9,288 bases of DNA from JBDTNK01 sp039933775 (GTDB lineage Bacteria; Chloroflexota; Limnocylindria; QHBO01): contig JBDTNK010000075.1 of assembly GCA_039933775.1 (NCBI GenBank), forward strand, positions 1 to 9,288. Direction: 5' to 3'. The position numbers were made by a program, and so were the translations under genes. How positions within the stretch are numbered: the first letter of the stretch is position 1; the number at the start of each line of letters is the position of its first letter. Below the pieces are notes generated by a model, which saw only the letters and a program-made list of their open reading frames with translations, searched no databases and was not told the origin of the DNA. This document shows positions 1 through 7,639 of the stretch, piece after piece.

Positions 1-1010
1 GGTTCGGGCTCCGAGGGAGATCGAAGCTCCGCGTCCCACAGCATCATCTCCTCGACGAGCTGGACCTCGGAGCTGAAGAGCGCGCCCACGCTCTCGCCAC
101 GGTGGATGCGCGCGATCGCCTCGCCGAAGAGCGGCGCGACGGAGAGGACCGTGATCCGGTCGCGGTTCGCCTCCGCGGGCAGCGGAATGGTATCGGTCAC
201 GATGACCTCCACGATGGGGCTGGCCTCGATGCGCTCGAGCGAGGTGCCGGCGAAGACGCCGTGCGTCGCGCACGAGTAGATCGCCCCCGCCCCATGGCTC
301 TCGAGCGCGATGACCGCCTCCATCAGCGAACCGCCGGTCGAGATCTCGTCGTCGATGACCACTGCGGTCTTGCCGGCCACGTCGCCGATGATGTTCATCA
401 GCTCGGTCTTGTCGGCGTTCCCGACACGCCGCTTCTCGACGATCGCGAGCGGGGCCTGCAGCAGCTCGGCGAAGCCGCGCGCCCGCTTCGCGAAGCCAAG
501 CTCGCTGACGACGACGACATCGGGCAGGTCCTTGGCGCGGATGTACGCCGCGAGCAGGTTGACGGCGGTCAGCTCGTCGACCGGGATGCTGAAGAAGCCC
601 TGGATCTGGCCCTGGTGCAGGTCCATGGTCAGGACGCGGTCGGCGCCGGCCACGGTCAGCATGTCGGCGATCAGGCGCGCAGTGATCGGCACGCGCGGCT
701 GGTCCTTCTTGTCGGAGCGCCCGTAGCTGTAATACGGGATGACCGCGGTGATGCGGCCGGCCGAGGCGCGCTTGAAGGCGTCGATCATGATCAGCAGCTC
801 CATGATCGACTGGTTCACCGGGCGGCTCGTGGGCTGCACCAGGAACACGTCCTGCTCGCGGACGTTCTCCATCACGCGAACGAAGATGTTCTCGTTCGCG
901 AACTGGAAGACCTCGACGTCTCCCATGCGCGTCTTCAGATAACGGCAGATGTTCTCCGCCAGCTCGCGGTTGGCGTTGCCGGCGTAGATGCTGAACTCGT
1001 CCGCGTACAA
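1..1010 (-). CDS. prs: Ribose-phosphate pyrophosphokinase (PRPP synthetase), 3' end beyond the window
   Basis: Cytosolic enzyme that transfers pyrophosphate from ATP to ribose 5-phosphate, giving PRPP and AMP for purine, pyrimidine, NAD, His and Trp synthesis. I translated 336 codons with no stop before the left edge. Visible motifs: N-terminal IYAGNANREL (8-17), YSYGRSDKKDQPRVPIT (94-110, ATP site region), DLHQGQIQGFFSIPVD (130-145, metal and ATP binding, His132), EKRRVGN (192-198, flexible catalytic loop, Lys193), NIIGDV and the PRPP loop VVIDDEISTGGS (217-228). The start is taken as TTG at 1010: a GGGAG Shine-Dalgarno lies 7 bases upstream, no ATG or GTG is in frame nearby, and the first internal ATG (Met29) would remove the conserved N-terminus. 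The family usually ends near the SVGALF segment (307-312); here the frame continues at least 24 residues with an acidic tail. The PRPP loop has Ser224 where bacterial class I enzymes usually have Asp. It starts 35 bases after the cyclase gene stop. Confidence 0.95.
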   Translation of the reverse strand, partial: MYADEFSIYAGNANRELAENICRYLKTRMGDVEVFQFANENIFVRVMENVREQDVFLVQPTSRPVNQSIMELLIMIDAFKRASAGRITAVIPYYSYGRSDKKDQPRVPITARLIADMLTVAGADRVLTMDLHQGQIQGFFSIPVDELTAVNLLAAYIRAKDLPDVVVVSELGFAKRARGFAELLQAPLAIVEKRRVGNADKTELMNIIGDVAGKTAVVIDDEISTGGSLMEAVIALESHGAGAIYSCATHGVFAGTSLERIEASPIVEVIVTDTIPLPAEANRDRITVLSVAPLFGEAIARIHRGESVGALFSSEVQLVEEMMLWDAELRSPSEPE

Positions 1011-1017
1011 CGGCTGG

Positions 1018-1022
1018 CTCCC
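1018..1022 (-). promoter_or_regulatory. Ribosome binding site deciding the TTG start of prs
   Basis: On the minus strand this reads GGGAG, 7 bases before the TTG at 1010-1008. It supports the non-ATG start in the absence of any in-frame ATG or GTG just upstream. The 35-base gap between the two genes holds no clear promoter or hairpin. Confidence 0.6.
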
Positions 1023-1045
1023 GGGGCGATCTGGCCTGACCGATT

Positions 1046-4000
1046 CTAGCCGTCCGCCACCACGTGCGTAGCCTCCGCGGCGGGGGCACCGCGATCGTCC
1101 GCTCGCCGGATCCGATCGAGAGCGGCGCGCGCACGATCCGGATCCTCGAGCGCCGAGCGCCAGCCGGCGTGCTCGAGGCGGTTCCGCGCGGCCTCCAGCT
1201 CGTGGCCGCCGACGAGGTCCTCGCCAAGCAGGCGCCCGACCCACCAGACCCGCGATGCGACCGGATTCGGCCAGTACGGGTCGCGGTCCAATGCCAGCAG
1301 CTGCTGCGCGAGCCCGCGCGCCCGCTCGACCTCCTCGTCGGCCAGCGCCAGGAGGATGCGCAGCACGAGAATCGATGCCTCCTCGCCCGGGTCGGACTCC
1401 GGCATCCCGGCGGCCGCCTCGTTGGCGAGCTGTTCGGCACCGCGCCGGTCGCCGTCGAAGAGCGCGACCGTGCCGAGTGCCGTCGTCGTCCACGTCACGA
1501 GGTTCAGCTCGCCCAGCTCGCGACAGATGGTGAGCGCCTCGTGCAGGTCGGCCTGCGCCTCGTGCAGCCGGTCGCAGACGCGGTGAATGTTGGCGCGGTC
1601 GCCAAGCGCGCTGGCGAGCTCCCATCGCGCACCGAGCTCGCGGAAGATGCGGACCGCCTCGTCCTGTGCCTCGAGTGCCTCGGCCGAGCGCGCGAGCTTG
1701 AAGAGCGCGTTGCCGATCGTTTCCTGCGCGATACCGATGATGAACGCGTCGCGCGTCTCGCGGCCGATGTCCAGCGCCTGCCGCGCCATCTGGAGCACCT
1801 CGTCCTCGGTGCCGATGGGGCTGACGACCGATGTCAGCGCCACGAGCGCGCGTGCTTCGCCGGCGGGATCGCCCTCGTCGTTGTCGCGCACGATGGCGAG
1901 CGAGGCCTCGAACGCGGCGCGCGCCCCGGGCAGGTCGCCGACCCAGTACGGCGCCCAGCCGGCCATGAGGTGGGCGCGCGCCCGGGTGAACAGGTCGCCC
2001 AGCTCGTCGGCCGCCGCGACCGCCTCGGCGAAGAGCTCCCGCGCCGCGCCCGGATCGCCGTCGACGTTCAGCCGGATGTCGCCCAGGAAGCGGGCGGCGT
2101 GCGACGCGACCCATAGCGAATCGGGCGCCAGCTGGCGTGCCTCGACCAGCGCCCGTCGTGCGCCTTCGAACTCGGCGAGCCAGTAGCGACATTCGCCGAT
2201 GGTCGAGATGATGCGTGCCTCCCGCTCGCCCCACGTTTCCCGCGGCCCGGCCAGGGAGAGCGCTCGCTCGTAATGCTCGATCGCAGCGTGCGACTCGGTC
2301 CGCCGACGTGAGCGGTCCCCGACGGCACGCAGGGCGCGGATGGCCCGGTCGGCCAGCTCGCGGTCGGCGGGATCGAGGTCCAGCGCGGCGCGGGCCGCCG
2401 AGGCGAGGTGGTGCGCGACCGATGCGGGGTAGCGCTCCGGGTCGCGCTCGTCGAGCCCATCCGCAAGCTGCAGGTGCAGCCGTTGCCGTTCGCGCTTGGG
2501 CAGCGACTCGTAGGCCACGTCGCGCAGCAGGTCGTGACGGAAGCGCCACATGTCGCGCCGCTCGCGGTCGTGGACCAGCACCTCGGCATCCTCGAGCTCC
2601 GCGAGCGTGTCGGGATCGGTGTCGGCGATCAGCGCCAGCTCCGCGAGATCGAAGCTCGAACGCGTCAGGACCGATGCCCGGCGCGCAAGGTCGCGCGCCG
2701 GGGCGGGAAGATGGTCGAGGCGTGAGGCGATGACCGCCTGCACCGTTGCCGGCAGGGTGCCGTGATCCGGGCCGGTCGCATTGAGACGCCGGTCCAAGAG
2801 CATGCCGGTCGTCTCGATCACGAAGAACGGATTGCCGCCAGCGTGGTCGGCGATGCTGCGAGCGCCGCGCTCGTCCAGGTTGCCGGCGTTACGGGCCAGC
2901 TCGGCCGACTCGTCGGCGCTCAGCGGCGCCAGGCGCAGGGTCGTCGTGCCAGGCAGCCCGGCATCCCAGTCGCCACGCTCCAGCTCCTCGCGCGACGCGA
3001 GCACCAGCACCAACGGCAGCTCATCCGCCTCGCGCAGCAGGCGCCCCAGCAGGTCGAGCAGCTCGGGCCGCGCCCGATGGGCATCGTCGACCACCATGAC
3101 CAGCGGTCCGCGCTCGGCCAGTCCGGCCAGCAGCCGCCGCAGGCCGGTGCGAATCTCCGCCGCGCGGGCACGCCCCTCCCCGCTGTCGGTATCGTCGCTT
3201 CTGTCGCTCGGCCGCGTGCCGGCCTCGTCCCCCAAGCCGAGCAGCAGACCGACGCGCGCCGCGATCGACTCGCCCTCGGAGGCGTCACAGCAGGCGTCGA
3301 CGAGCTCGCGCAGCCGGCGCTGGACCTCGTCGGGCGGCGTGTCGGCGCTCACCTCGAGCTGTCGCCGGATCATCTCGGCGATCGGCGCGTAGGTCACGTC
3401 CTCCGCGAACTCCGTCGCGCGGCCCGTCAGGACCGACGTCCCCTCGGGCAGGGCGGCGATGACTTCCTCGAGCAGGCGCGACTTTCCGATGCCCGGCTCG
3501 CCGAGGAGCATCACGAGATGTGGCCGCCGCTCGGTGCGCACGTGCTCCGCGATCTCGAGCATCGCGTTCAGCTCGGCCTGGCGCCCGACGAGTGGGATCG
3601 TGCGCCGCGTCGAGCGCGCCGTGAGCGAGGCCACGGGCCAGGCGGTGACCGTCGCATCGAAGCCACGCGCCTCGATCTCGCGCGGCTCGCCGTACGTGAC
3701 GCTCAGCTCGGTGAGCTGCCGCGTCGTGCTCGAGACCAGCACCTCGCCGGGCTGAGCGGCGCTCTGCAGTCGCGCGGCCAGGTTGACCGTCGCGCCGGAG
3801 ACCAGGAACTGGTCGGCCGGCCCCTCACCGACCGCCACGTAGCCGGAGCTGAGCCCGACGCGGACGCGCAGCGGCTCGGGTAGGTGCAGCTCCAGGTGCA
3901 GTCGCTCGACGCGGTTGCGGATCAGCACGCCGGCGCGCACCGCGCGCAGCGCATCGTCGTCCTGCGCCGACTGCGCGCCCCAGATGGCCATGACCGCGTC

Positions 4001-4261
4001 GCCCACGAATTTCTCCGCGCGGCCGCGCAGCGAGCGCAGCTCCTCGGAGGCGGCCGTGTAGAAGACCCCCAGCACCTCGCGCGCTCGCTCCGGGTCAAGC
4101 CGCGAGGTGAGGCTTGTCGAGTCCGCGAGATCGGCGAAGAGGACTGTCACCATGCGCCGCTCCGCGGTGGTCGGCAGCGCGACGGGCGTGCCGCAGCGCG
4201 GGCAGAAGCGCGCCGCGGGCGGCAGCGGCGTCCCGCAGCTGGTACAGATGCCGTCGATCAT
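1046..4261 (-). CDS. Zinc-ribbon / class III nucleotide cyclase / P-loop ATPase / TPR multidomain protein
   Basis: Soluble 1071-residue signalling-type protein with no signal peptide or membrane segment seen. Domains in order: zinc ribbon (C6-x2-C9, C20-x2-C23); class III adenylate/guanylate cyclase homology domain (about 36-210) with metal Asp44 (LFADLADST) and Asp88 (EKFVGDAVMAIWG), Lys84 at the purine-recognition position, and Asn160/Arg164 (VNLAARL) for the transition state; AAA_16/NACHT-like ATPase (about 222-490) with Walker A GEPGIGKS (254-261) and Walker B LVMVVDDAH (387-395); winged-helix-like region (about 500-620); TPR-like helical repeats (about 650-1050). The second purine-recognition position, seven before Asn160, is Leu153 rather than Asp, Thr or Cys, so cyclase activity and substrate are uncertain. 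ATG at 4261 is preceded by GAGGG at 4 bases and lies 15 bases after the gyrA stop, suggesting cotranscription. Related proteins are often annotated as adenylate cyclases or LuxR-family-like ATPases; the function of this one is unknown. Confidence 0.9.
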   Translation of the reverse strand: MIDGICTSCGTPLPPAARFCPRCGTPVALPTTAERRMVTVLFADLADSTSLTSRLDPERAREVLGVFYTAASEELRSLRGRAEKFVGDAVMAIWGAQSAQDDDALRAVRAGVLIRNRVERLHLELHLPEPLRVRVGLSSGYVAVGEGPADQFLVSGATVNLAARLQSAAQPGEVLVSSTTRQLTELSVTYGEPREIEARGFDATVTAWPVASLTARSTRRTIPLVGRQAELNAMLEIAEHVRTERRPHLVMLLGEPGIGKSRLLEEVIAALPEGTSVLTGRATEFAEDVTYAPIAEMIRRQLEVSADTPPDEVQRRLRELVDACCDASEGESIAARVGLLLGLGDEAGTRPSDRSDDTDSGEGRARAAEIRTGLRRLLAGLAERGPLVMVVDDAHRARPELLDLLGRLLREADELPLVLVLASREELERGDWDAGLPGTTTLRLAPLSADESAELARNAGNLDERGARSIADHAGGNPFFVIETTGMLLDRRLNATGPDHGTLPATVQAVIASRLDHLPAPARDLARRASVLTRSSFDLAELALIADTDPDTLAELEDAEVLVHDRERRDMWRFRHDLLRDVAYESLPKRERQRLHLQLADGLDERDPERYPASVAHHLASAARAALDLDPADRELADRAIRALRAVGDRSRRRTESHAAIEHYERALSLAGPRETWGEREARIISTIGECRYWLAEFEGARRALVEARQLAPDSLWVASHAARFLGDIRLNVDGDPGAARELFAEAVAAADELGDLFTRARAHLMAGWAPYWVGDLPGARAAFEASLAIVRDNDEGDPAGEARALVALTSVVSPIGTEDEVLQMARQALDIGRETRDAFIIGIAQETIGNALFKLARSAEALEAQDEAVRIFRELGARWELASALGDRANIHRVCDRLHEAQADLHEALTICRELGELNLVTWTTTALGTVALFDGDRRGAEQLANEAAAGMPESDPGEEASILVLRILLALADEEVERARGLAQQLLALDRDPYWPNPVASRVWWVGRLLGEDLVGGHELEAARNRLEHAGWRSALEDPDRARAALDRIRRADDRGAPAAEATHVVADG

Positions 4262-4276
4262 GCGGCCCTCATTGGC

Positions 4277-6799
4277 TCAGCTTGCGGCGTCGAGCTCGGG
4301 TTCCGTCTCGGGTGGTCGCGTGTCGACGAAGACGGTGATGGCCACGATGCGGTCGCCGGCCGGCGGCTTCATGACCGTCACGCCGCGCGACGAACGCCGG
4401 TAGCGGTTGATGCCCGCCACGATGGTGCGCAGGATCTGGCCCTGGTCGGTGATCAGCATGACCTCCTCCTCGTCGCGTCCGACGCGGCGCACGGCGGCGA
4501 CATCGCCGGTGTCGGCGTTCAACGAGTTGGCAATCACGCCACCGGTGGCCCGATGCTTGACGGGGAAATCGCTGGCGACGGTCCGCTTCCCAAAGCCCTG
4601 TTCGGTCACGACGAGCACCTGTTCGCTGTCGTCGTGGATGACGACCATGCCGATGACCTCGTCGTCGCGGCGCAGCCGAATGCCGGTCACGCCCTGCGTG
4701 TCGCGGCCCATCGGTCGCACCTCGGACTCCCTGAAGCGTGCCGCCTGGCCCTTCTTGGTGGCGAGCAGGATGTCGCTCTGCCCATCGGTCAGGCCGACCC
4801 ACTGCAGCTCGTCGTCGTCGAGCAGGTGGATCGCGATCAGGCCGTTGGCGCGGATCTTGGCGTACTCGGCCAGCGAGGTCTTCTTGATCTTGCCGTGCCT
4901 CGTGGCCATGACCAGGAAGTGATCCGCCTCGAACTGCGGCAGGCTGATGATGGCGCTGACGTACTCGCGCTGCTCGACCTGCACCCCCGGCAGGTTGATG
5001 ATCGGCAGGCCCTTGGCCTGGCGGCTCGCATCGGGCAGCGTGTGCACCTTGGTGATGAAGACGCGTCCCCGGTTCGTGAAGAAGAGGATGTTGTCGTGGG
5101 TGTTGGCCACCACCAGGTGGCGCACCGCGTCCTCGTCGCGCGTGATCATGGCCAGCTTGCCGCGGCCGCCGCGACGCTGCGAGCGGAAGGTGCTGATCGG
5201 CTGGCGCTTGATGTAGCCGCGCTGCGAGAGGGTGACCACGACATCCTCGGCCGCCACGAGATCCTCTGCGGTCAGCTCGCGGTTGGCATCGGCCTGGATG
5301 CGGGTCTTGCGCTCGTCGCCGTACTTGCTGCGCAGATCGTTGAGCTCGCCCTGGATGACCGCCAGGATCTTTCGCGGGTTGGCGAGCAGATCCTCGAGCT
5401 CGCCGATGAGCCGGATGATCGATTCGTACTCGTCCTCGATCTTCTTGCGCTCGAGCGCCGCCAGGCGCCGCAGCTGCATCTCGAGGATGGCATTGGCCTG
5501 GACATCGGTCAGGCTGAAGCGGCTCATGAGGTTGGTGCGCGCGGTGTCGACGTCCGCCGCGGCCCGGATGGTGGCGATCACCTCGTCCAGGTTGTCGAGC
5601 GCGATCTTGAGGCCCTCGAGGATGTGCGCCCGTTCCTGCGCGCGCGCCAGCTCGAACTCGGTTCGGCGCCGGGTGACCTCGCGCCGATAGGTGATGTAGT
5701 GCTGCAGCATGCTCTTGAGGCCCAGCGTCTGCGGCTGACCGTCGACGAGCGCGAGCATGTTGGCGCTGAAGCTGGTCTGCAGCGCCGTGTGCTTGAAGAG
5801 CTGCTGCATGACGGTGTGCGGCGAGCCGTCGCGCTTCACCTCGACGACGATGCGCATGCCGTCCCTGTCGCTCTCGTCGCGAATGTCGCTGACGTCCGTG
5901 ATCCGCTTCGCGCCGACGAGGTCGGCCATCTTCTCGATGAGCGTCGTCTTGTTGACCTGGTACGGCAGCTCGGTGACGACGACGGCCATGCGGCCGGGAC
6001 GGATCTCCTCGAACGCGACCTGGCCACGGATGATGACCCGGCCACGGCCGGTGGCGTACATGCGACGGATGGCGTCGATGCGCTCCTTCTCACCGCTCAG
6101 GCTGTTGCGCACCTCCTCGAAGCGGAAGATCGTGCCGCCGGTCGGAAAGTCGGGCCCGGTGACGATCTCGCACAGCTGGTCGACGCTGATGTCGGGGTTG
6201 TCGATGAGCGCGTCGATCGCGTTGCAGATTTCGGTCAGGTTGTGGGGCGGGATGTTGGTGGCCATGCCGACCGCGATGCCGCTCGAGCCGTTGAGGAGCA
6301 GGTTCGGTAGGCGCGCCGGCAGGACCGTCGGCATGCGCAGCCGGCCGTCGTAGTTCTCGACGAAGTCGACGGTGTCCTTGTCGATGTCGGCCAGCATCTC
6401 GTCGGCGATTGCCGCCAAGCGGGCTTCGGTGTAGCGCATCGCGGCCGGTGGGTCACCGTCGATCGAGCCGAAGTTGCCCTGGCCGTCGACGAGCGGGTAG
6501 CGCAGGCTGAAGTCCTGTGCCATGCGCACCAGGGTGTCGTACAGCGCCAGGTCGCCGTGCGGGTGGTATTTCGCCATCGTGTCGCCGACGATGCCGGCGC
6601 ACTTGCGGTACGACGATGTGGAGCGCAGCCCCAGGTCGTGCATCGCGTACAGGATGCGACGATGCACCGGCTTCAGGCCATCGCGCACGTCGGGCAGCGC
6701 GCGAGCGACGATGACGCTCATCGCGTAGTCGAGATACGCGGTCCGCATCTCGTCCTCGATCGCGACGGGCCGGATCGCGCCGGAGCGTTCCATCTCCAT
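4277..6799 (-). CDS. gyrA: DNA gyrase subunit A
   Basis: Breakage-reunion subunit of type IIA topoisomerase; pairs with GyrB as A2B2 to introduce negative supercoils into DNA. At 840 residues it is within the usual GyrA range. The N-terminal winged-helix/tower region carries PDVRDGLKPVHRRILYAM (36-53), AKYHPHGD (76-83) and the catalytic tyrosine Tyr123 after Arg122 (AMRYTEAR). The coiled-coil region lies around 370-500, and the C-terminal beta-pinwheel starts near 515 with the GyrA box QRRGGRG (541-547), which separates GyrA from ParC. The quinolone-determining region has Leu84 at the E. coli Ser83 position, with Asp88 (E. coli Asp87) kept. ATG at 6799 is used; a second ATG at 6793 is possible, and neither has a strong Shine-Dalgarno (GAGG lies about 15 bases upstream). 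It begins 26 bases after the thioesterase stop and ends 15 bases before the cyclase gene. Confidence 0.98.
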   Translation of the reverse strand: MEMERSGAIRPVAIEDEMRTAYLDYAMSVIVARALPDVRDGLKPVHRRILYAMHDLGLRSTSSYRKCAGIVGDTMAKYHPHGDLALYDTLVRMAQDFSLRYPLVDGQGNFGSIDGDPPAAMRYTEARLAAIADEMLADIDKDTVDFVENYDGRLRMPTVLPARLPNLLLNGSSGIAVGMATNIPPHNLTEICNAIDALIDNPDISVDQLCEIVTGPDFPTGGTIFRFEEVRNSLSGEKERIDAIRRMYATGRGRVIIRGQVAFEEIRPGRMAVVVTELPYQVNKTTLIEKMADLVGAKRITDVSDIRDESDRDGMRIVVEVKRDGSPHTVMQQLFKHTALQTSFSANMLALVDGQPQTLGLKSMLQHYITYRREVTRRRTEFELARAQERAHILEGLKIALDNLDEVIATIRAAADVDTARTNLMSRFSLTDVQANAILEMQLRRLAALERKKIEDEYESIIRLIGELEDLLANPRKILAVIQGELNDLRSKYGDERKTRIQADANRELTAEDLVAAEDVVVTLSQRGYIKRQPISTFRSQRRGGRGKLAMITRDEDAVRHLVVANTHDNILFFTNRGRVFITKVHTLPDASRQAKGLPIINLPGVQVEQREYVSAIISLPQFEADHFLVMATRHGKIKKTSLAEYAKIRANGLIAIHLLDDDELQWVGLTDGQSDILLATKKGQAARFRESEVRPMGRDTQGVTGIRLRRDDEVIGMVVIHDDSEQVLVVTEQGFGKRTVASDFPVKHRATGGVIANSLNADTGDVAAVRRVGRDEEEVMLITDQGQILRTIVAGINRYRRSSRGVTVMKPPAGDRIVAITVFVDTRPPETEPELDAAS

Positions 6800-6825
6800 G
6801 GGTGCTGTCGTCTACCTCGTTACGT

Positions 6826-7365
6826 CTATTCGCCGCGCGTGCCGGGCGTTTGACCCGCCGCGTCGCTGTCTGGGGAATCGATGCCGTAGCGCTTCTTGAG
6901 CGCCGCCTTCTGCGTGGGGCTGGCGCCCAGGTAGCGCCCCGAGCCTTCCGCCACGAGGCGCCCATCGGAGGTCTTCACCTCGCCGCGCACCGTGTAGATC
7001 CGCCGCCGGCGCTCGACGACGCGCCCCTCGGCGATGAGCCGCTCGCCTGGCGATGCCGGTGAGCGGAAGCGCACCGTCATCTCCGCCGTCACCGCCCAGG
7101 AGTCGAAGCTCGACGGGGCCCAGGCCATCACCTCGTCCAGGAGGGTGGCCACGATGCCGCCGTGCACCTTGTCGCTCCAGCCGACGAAATCCTCGCCCGC
7201 GACCCACTCGGTCCGCGCGCTGGCGTCGCCGAACTCGATGACCAGGTGCATGCCGGCGGGGTTCGTGGCACCGCAGGCGAAGCAATGATGGTCGGCGAAC
7301 GCGTAGCGCCGGCCATCCGGCGCCTGGATCGAGCGGCTCGTGCCGAGGGTCGCAGCATCGGTCAC
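6826..7365 (-). CDS. PaaI-family hotdog-fold thioesterase
   Basis: Predicted 179-residue cytosolic acyl-CoA or acyl-ACP thioesterase of the hotdog fold. What is seen: a CFACGATNPAGMHL segment (28-41), typical of the N-terminal part of PaaI-like proteins, then HGGIVATLLDEVMAWA (68-83) with the active-site region HGG and Asp77/Glu78, and the strand-rich AEMTVRFRSPASPGERL (94-110). The C-terminal 25 or so residues are polar and look disordered. The start is GTG at 7365, overlapping the stop of the preceding small gene as GTGA and served by a strong GGGGGAGGAG 8 bases upstream, so its translation is probably coupled. It ends 26 bases before gyrA. The physiological substrate cannot be read from sequence. 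Its place between gyrB and gyrA suggests shared transcription rather than a role in supercoiling. Confidence 0.88.
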   Translation of the reverse strand: MTDAATLGTSRSIQAPDGRRYAFADHHCFACGATNPAGMHLVIEFGDASARTEWVAGEDFVGWSDKVHGGIVATLLDEVMAWAPSSFDSWAVTAEMTVRFRSPASPGERLIAEGRVVERRRRIYTVRGEVKTSDGRLVAEGSGRYLGASPTQKAALKKRYGIDSPDSDAAGQTPGTRGE

Positions 7366-7601
7366 CAGGTGCTCTCCTCCCCCTCGTCGTAGGCCGCGTA
7401 GTCGTCATCGGTCCTGCGCAGGCAGTGGTCGGCGATGGTCAGCGCGAAGGCGTGGCTGACGGCGTAGCCGTCGCGCAGGAAATTGACCGCCTCCCGGCGT
7501 TCACCGACGCCGTTCGACTCGAGCAGCTCGCACCATTCGTCGATGGTGCGCCCTGTCTTGCTCGCCACCTGGCGGATGTCAGCGGAGTGTCGCGATGGCA
7601 T
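7362..7601 (-). CDS. Small DUF4287-like protein
   Basis: A 79-residue protein, probably cytosolic, with no membrane segment. The stretch TGRTIDEWCELLES (16-29) followed by REAVNFLRDGYAVSHAFAL (36-54) fits the pattern of DUF4287: TG+sxdEW at the N-terminus, then a short helix and WLk-GxgxxxA. The family is small and mostly uncharacterised, so no function is assigned. The C-terminus is acidic (DDDYAAYDEGEE, 65-76). ATG at 7601 is the only sensible start; a weak GAGAG lies just upstream. It begins 38 bases after the gyrB stop, and its TGA overlaps the GTG start of the thioesterase gene. Family assignment is from remembered pattern only; a real coding gene is supported by spacing and coupling. 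Confidence 0.7.
   Translation of the reverse strand: MPSRHSADIRQVASKTGRTIDEWCELLESNGVGERREAVNFLRDGYAVSHAFALTIADHCLRRTDDDYAAYDEGEESTW
7374..7383 (-). promoter_or_regulatory. Strong Shine-Dalgarno inside the DUF4287-like gene, for the thioesterase GTG
   Basis: Minus strand reads GGGGGAGGAG, 8 bases before the GTG at 7365. It lies within the last codons of the upstream small gene, encoding part of its DEGEES acidic tail, and fixes the GTG as the start with a GTGA stop/start overlap. This is the best ribosome binding site in the window. Confidence 0.7.
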
Positions 7602-7639
7602 CGGTCGTCTCTCGTGCGTGCTTTCGGTTGCGATGGTGG

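Noticed and set aside
102..1049. 315-codon plus-strand frame opposite prs
   Set aside because: Shadow of prs: low-complexity Asp/Arg/His-rich product, no family motif.
1064..3883. Long plus-strand frames (1064-2116, 2762-3883) opposite the cyclase gene
   Set aside because: Same mirror effect: they lie wholly within a gene with clear domains and carry no motifs of their own.
3884..6310. 808-codon open frame on the plus strand, opposite gyrA and the cyclase gene
   Set aside because: It is antisense to two certain genes. Its product is rich in Asp, His, Arg, Ala and Val with no recognisable domain, as expected from the complement of G+C-rich codons.
6800..6825. Possible promoter or repeat before gyrA (TAGACG occurs twice in this 26-base gap)
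   Set aside because: Too short, with no -35/-10 pair; the repeat is only six bases and includes the thioesterase stop codon.
6812..7408. 198-codon minus-strand frame overlapping the thioesterase
   Set aside because: Out of frame with the clear PaaI-type motifs; Arg/Gly/His-rich shadow.
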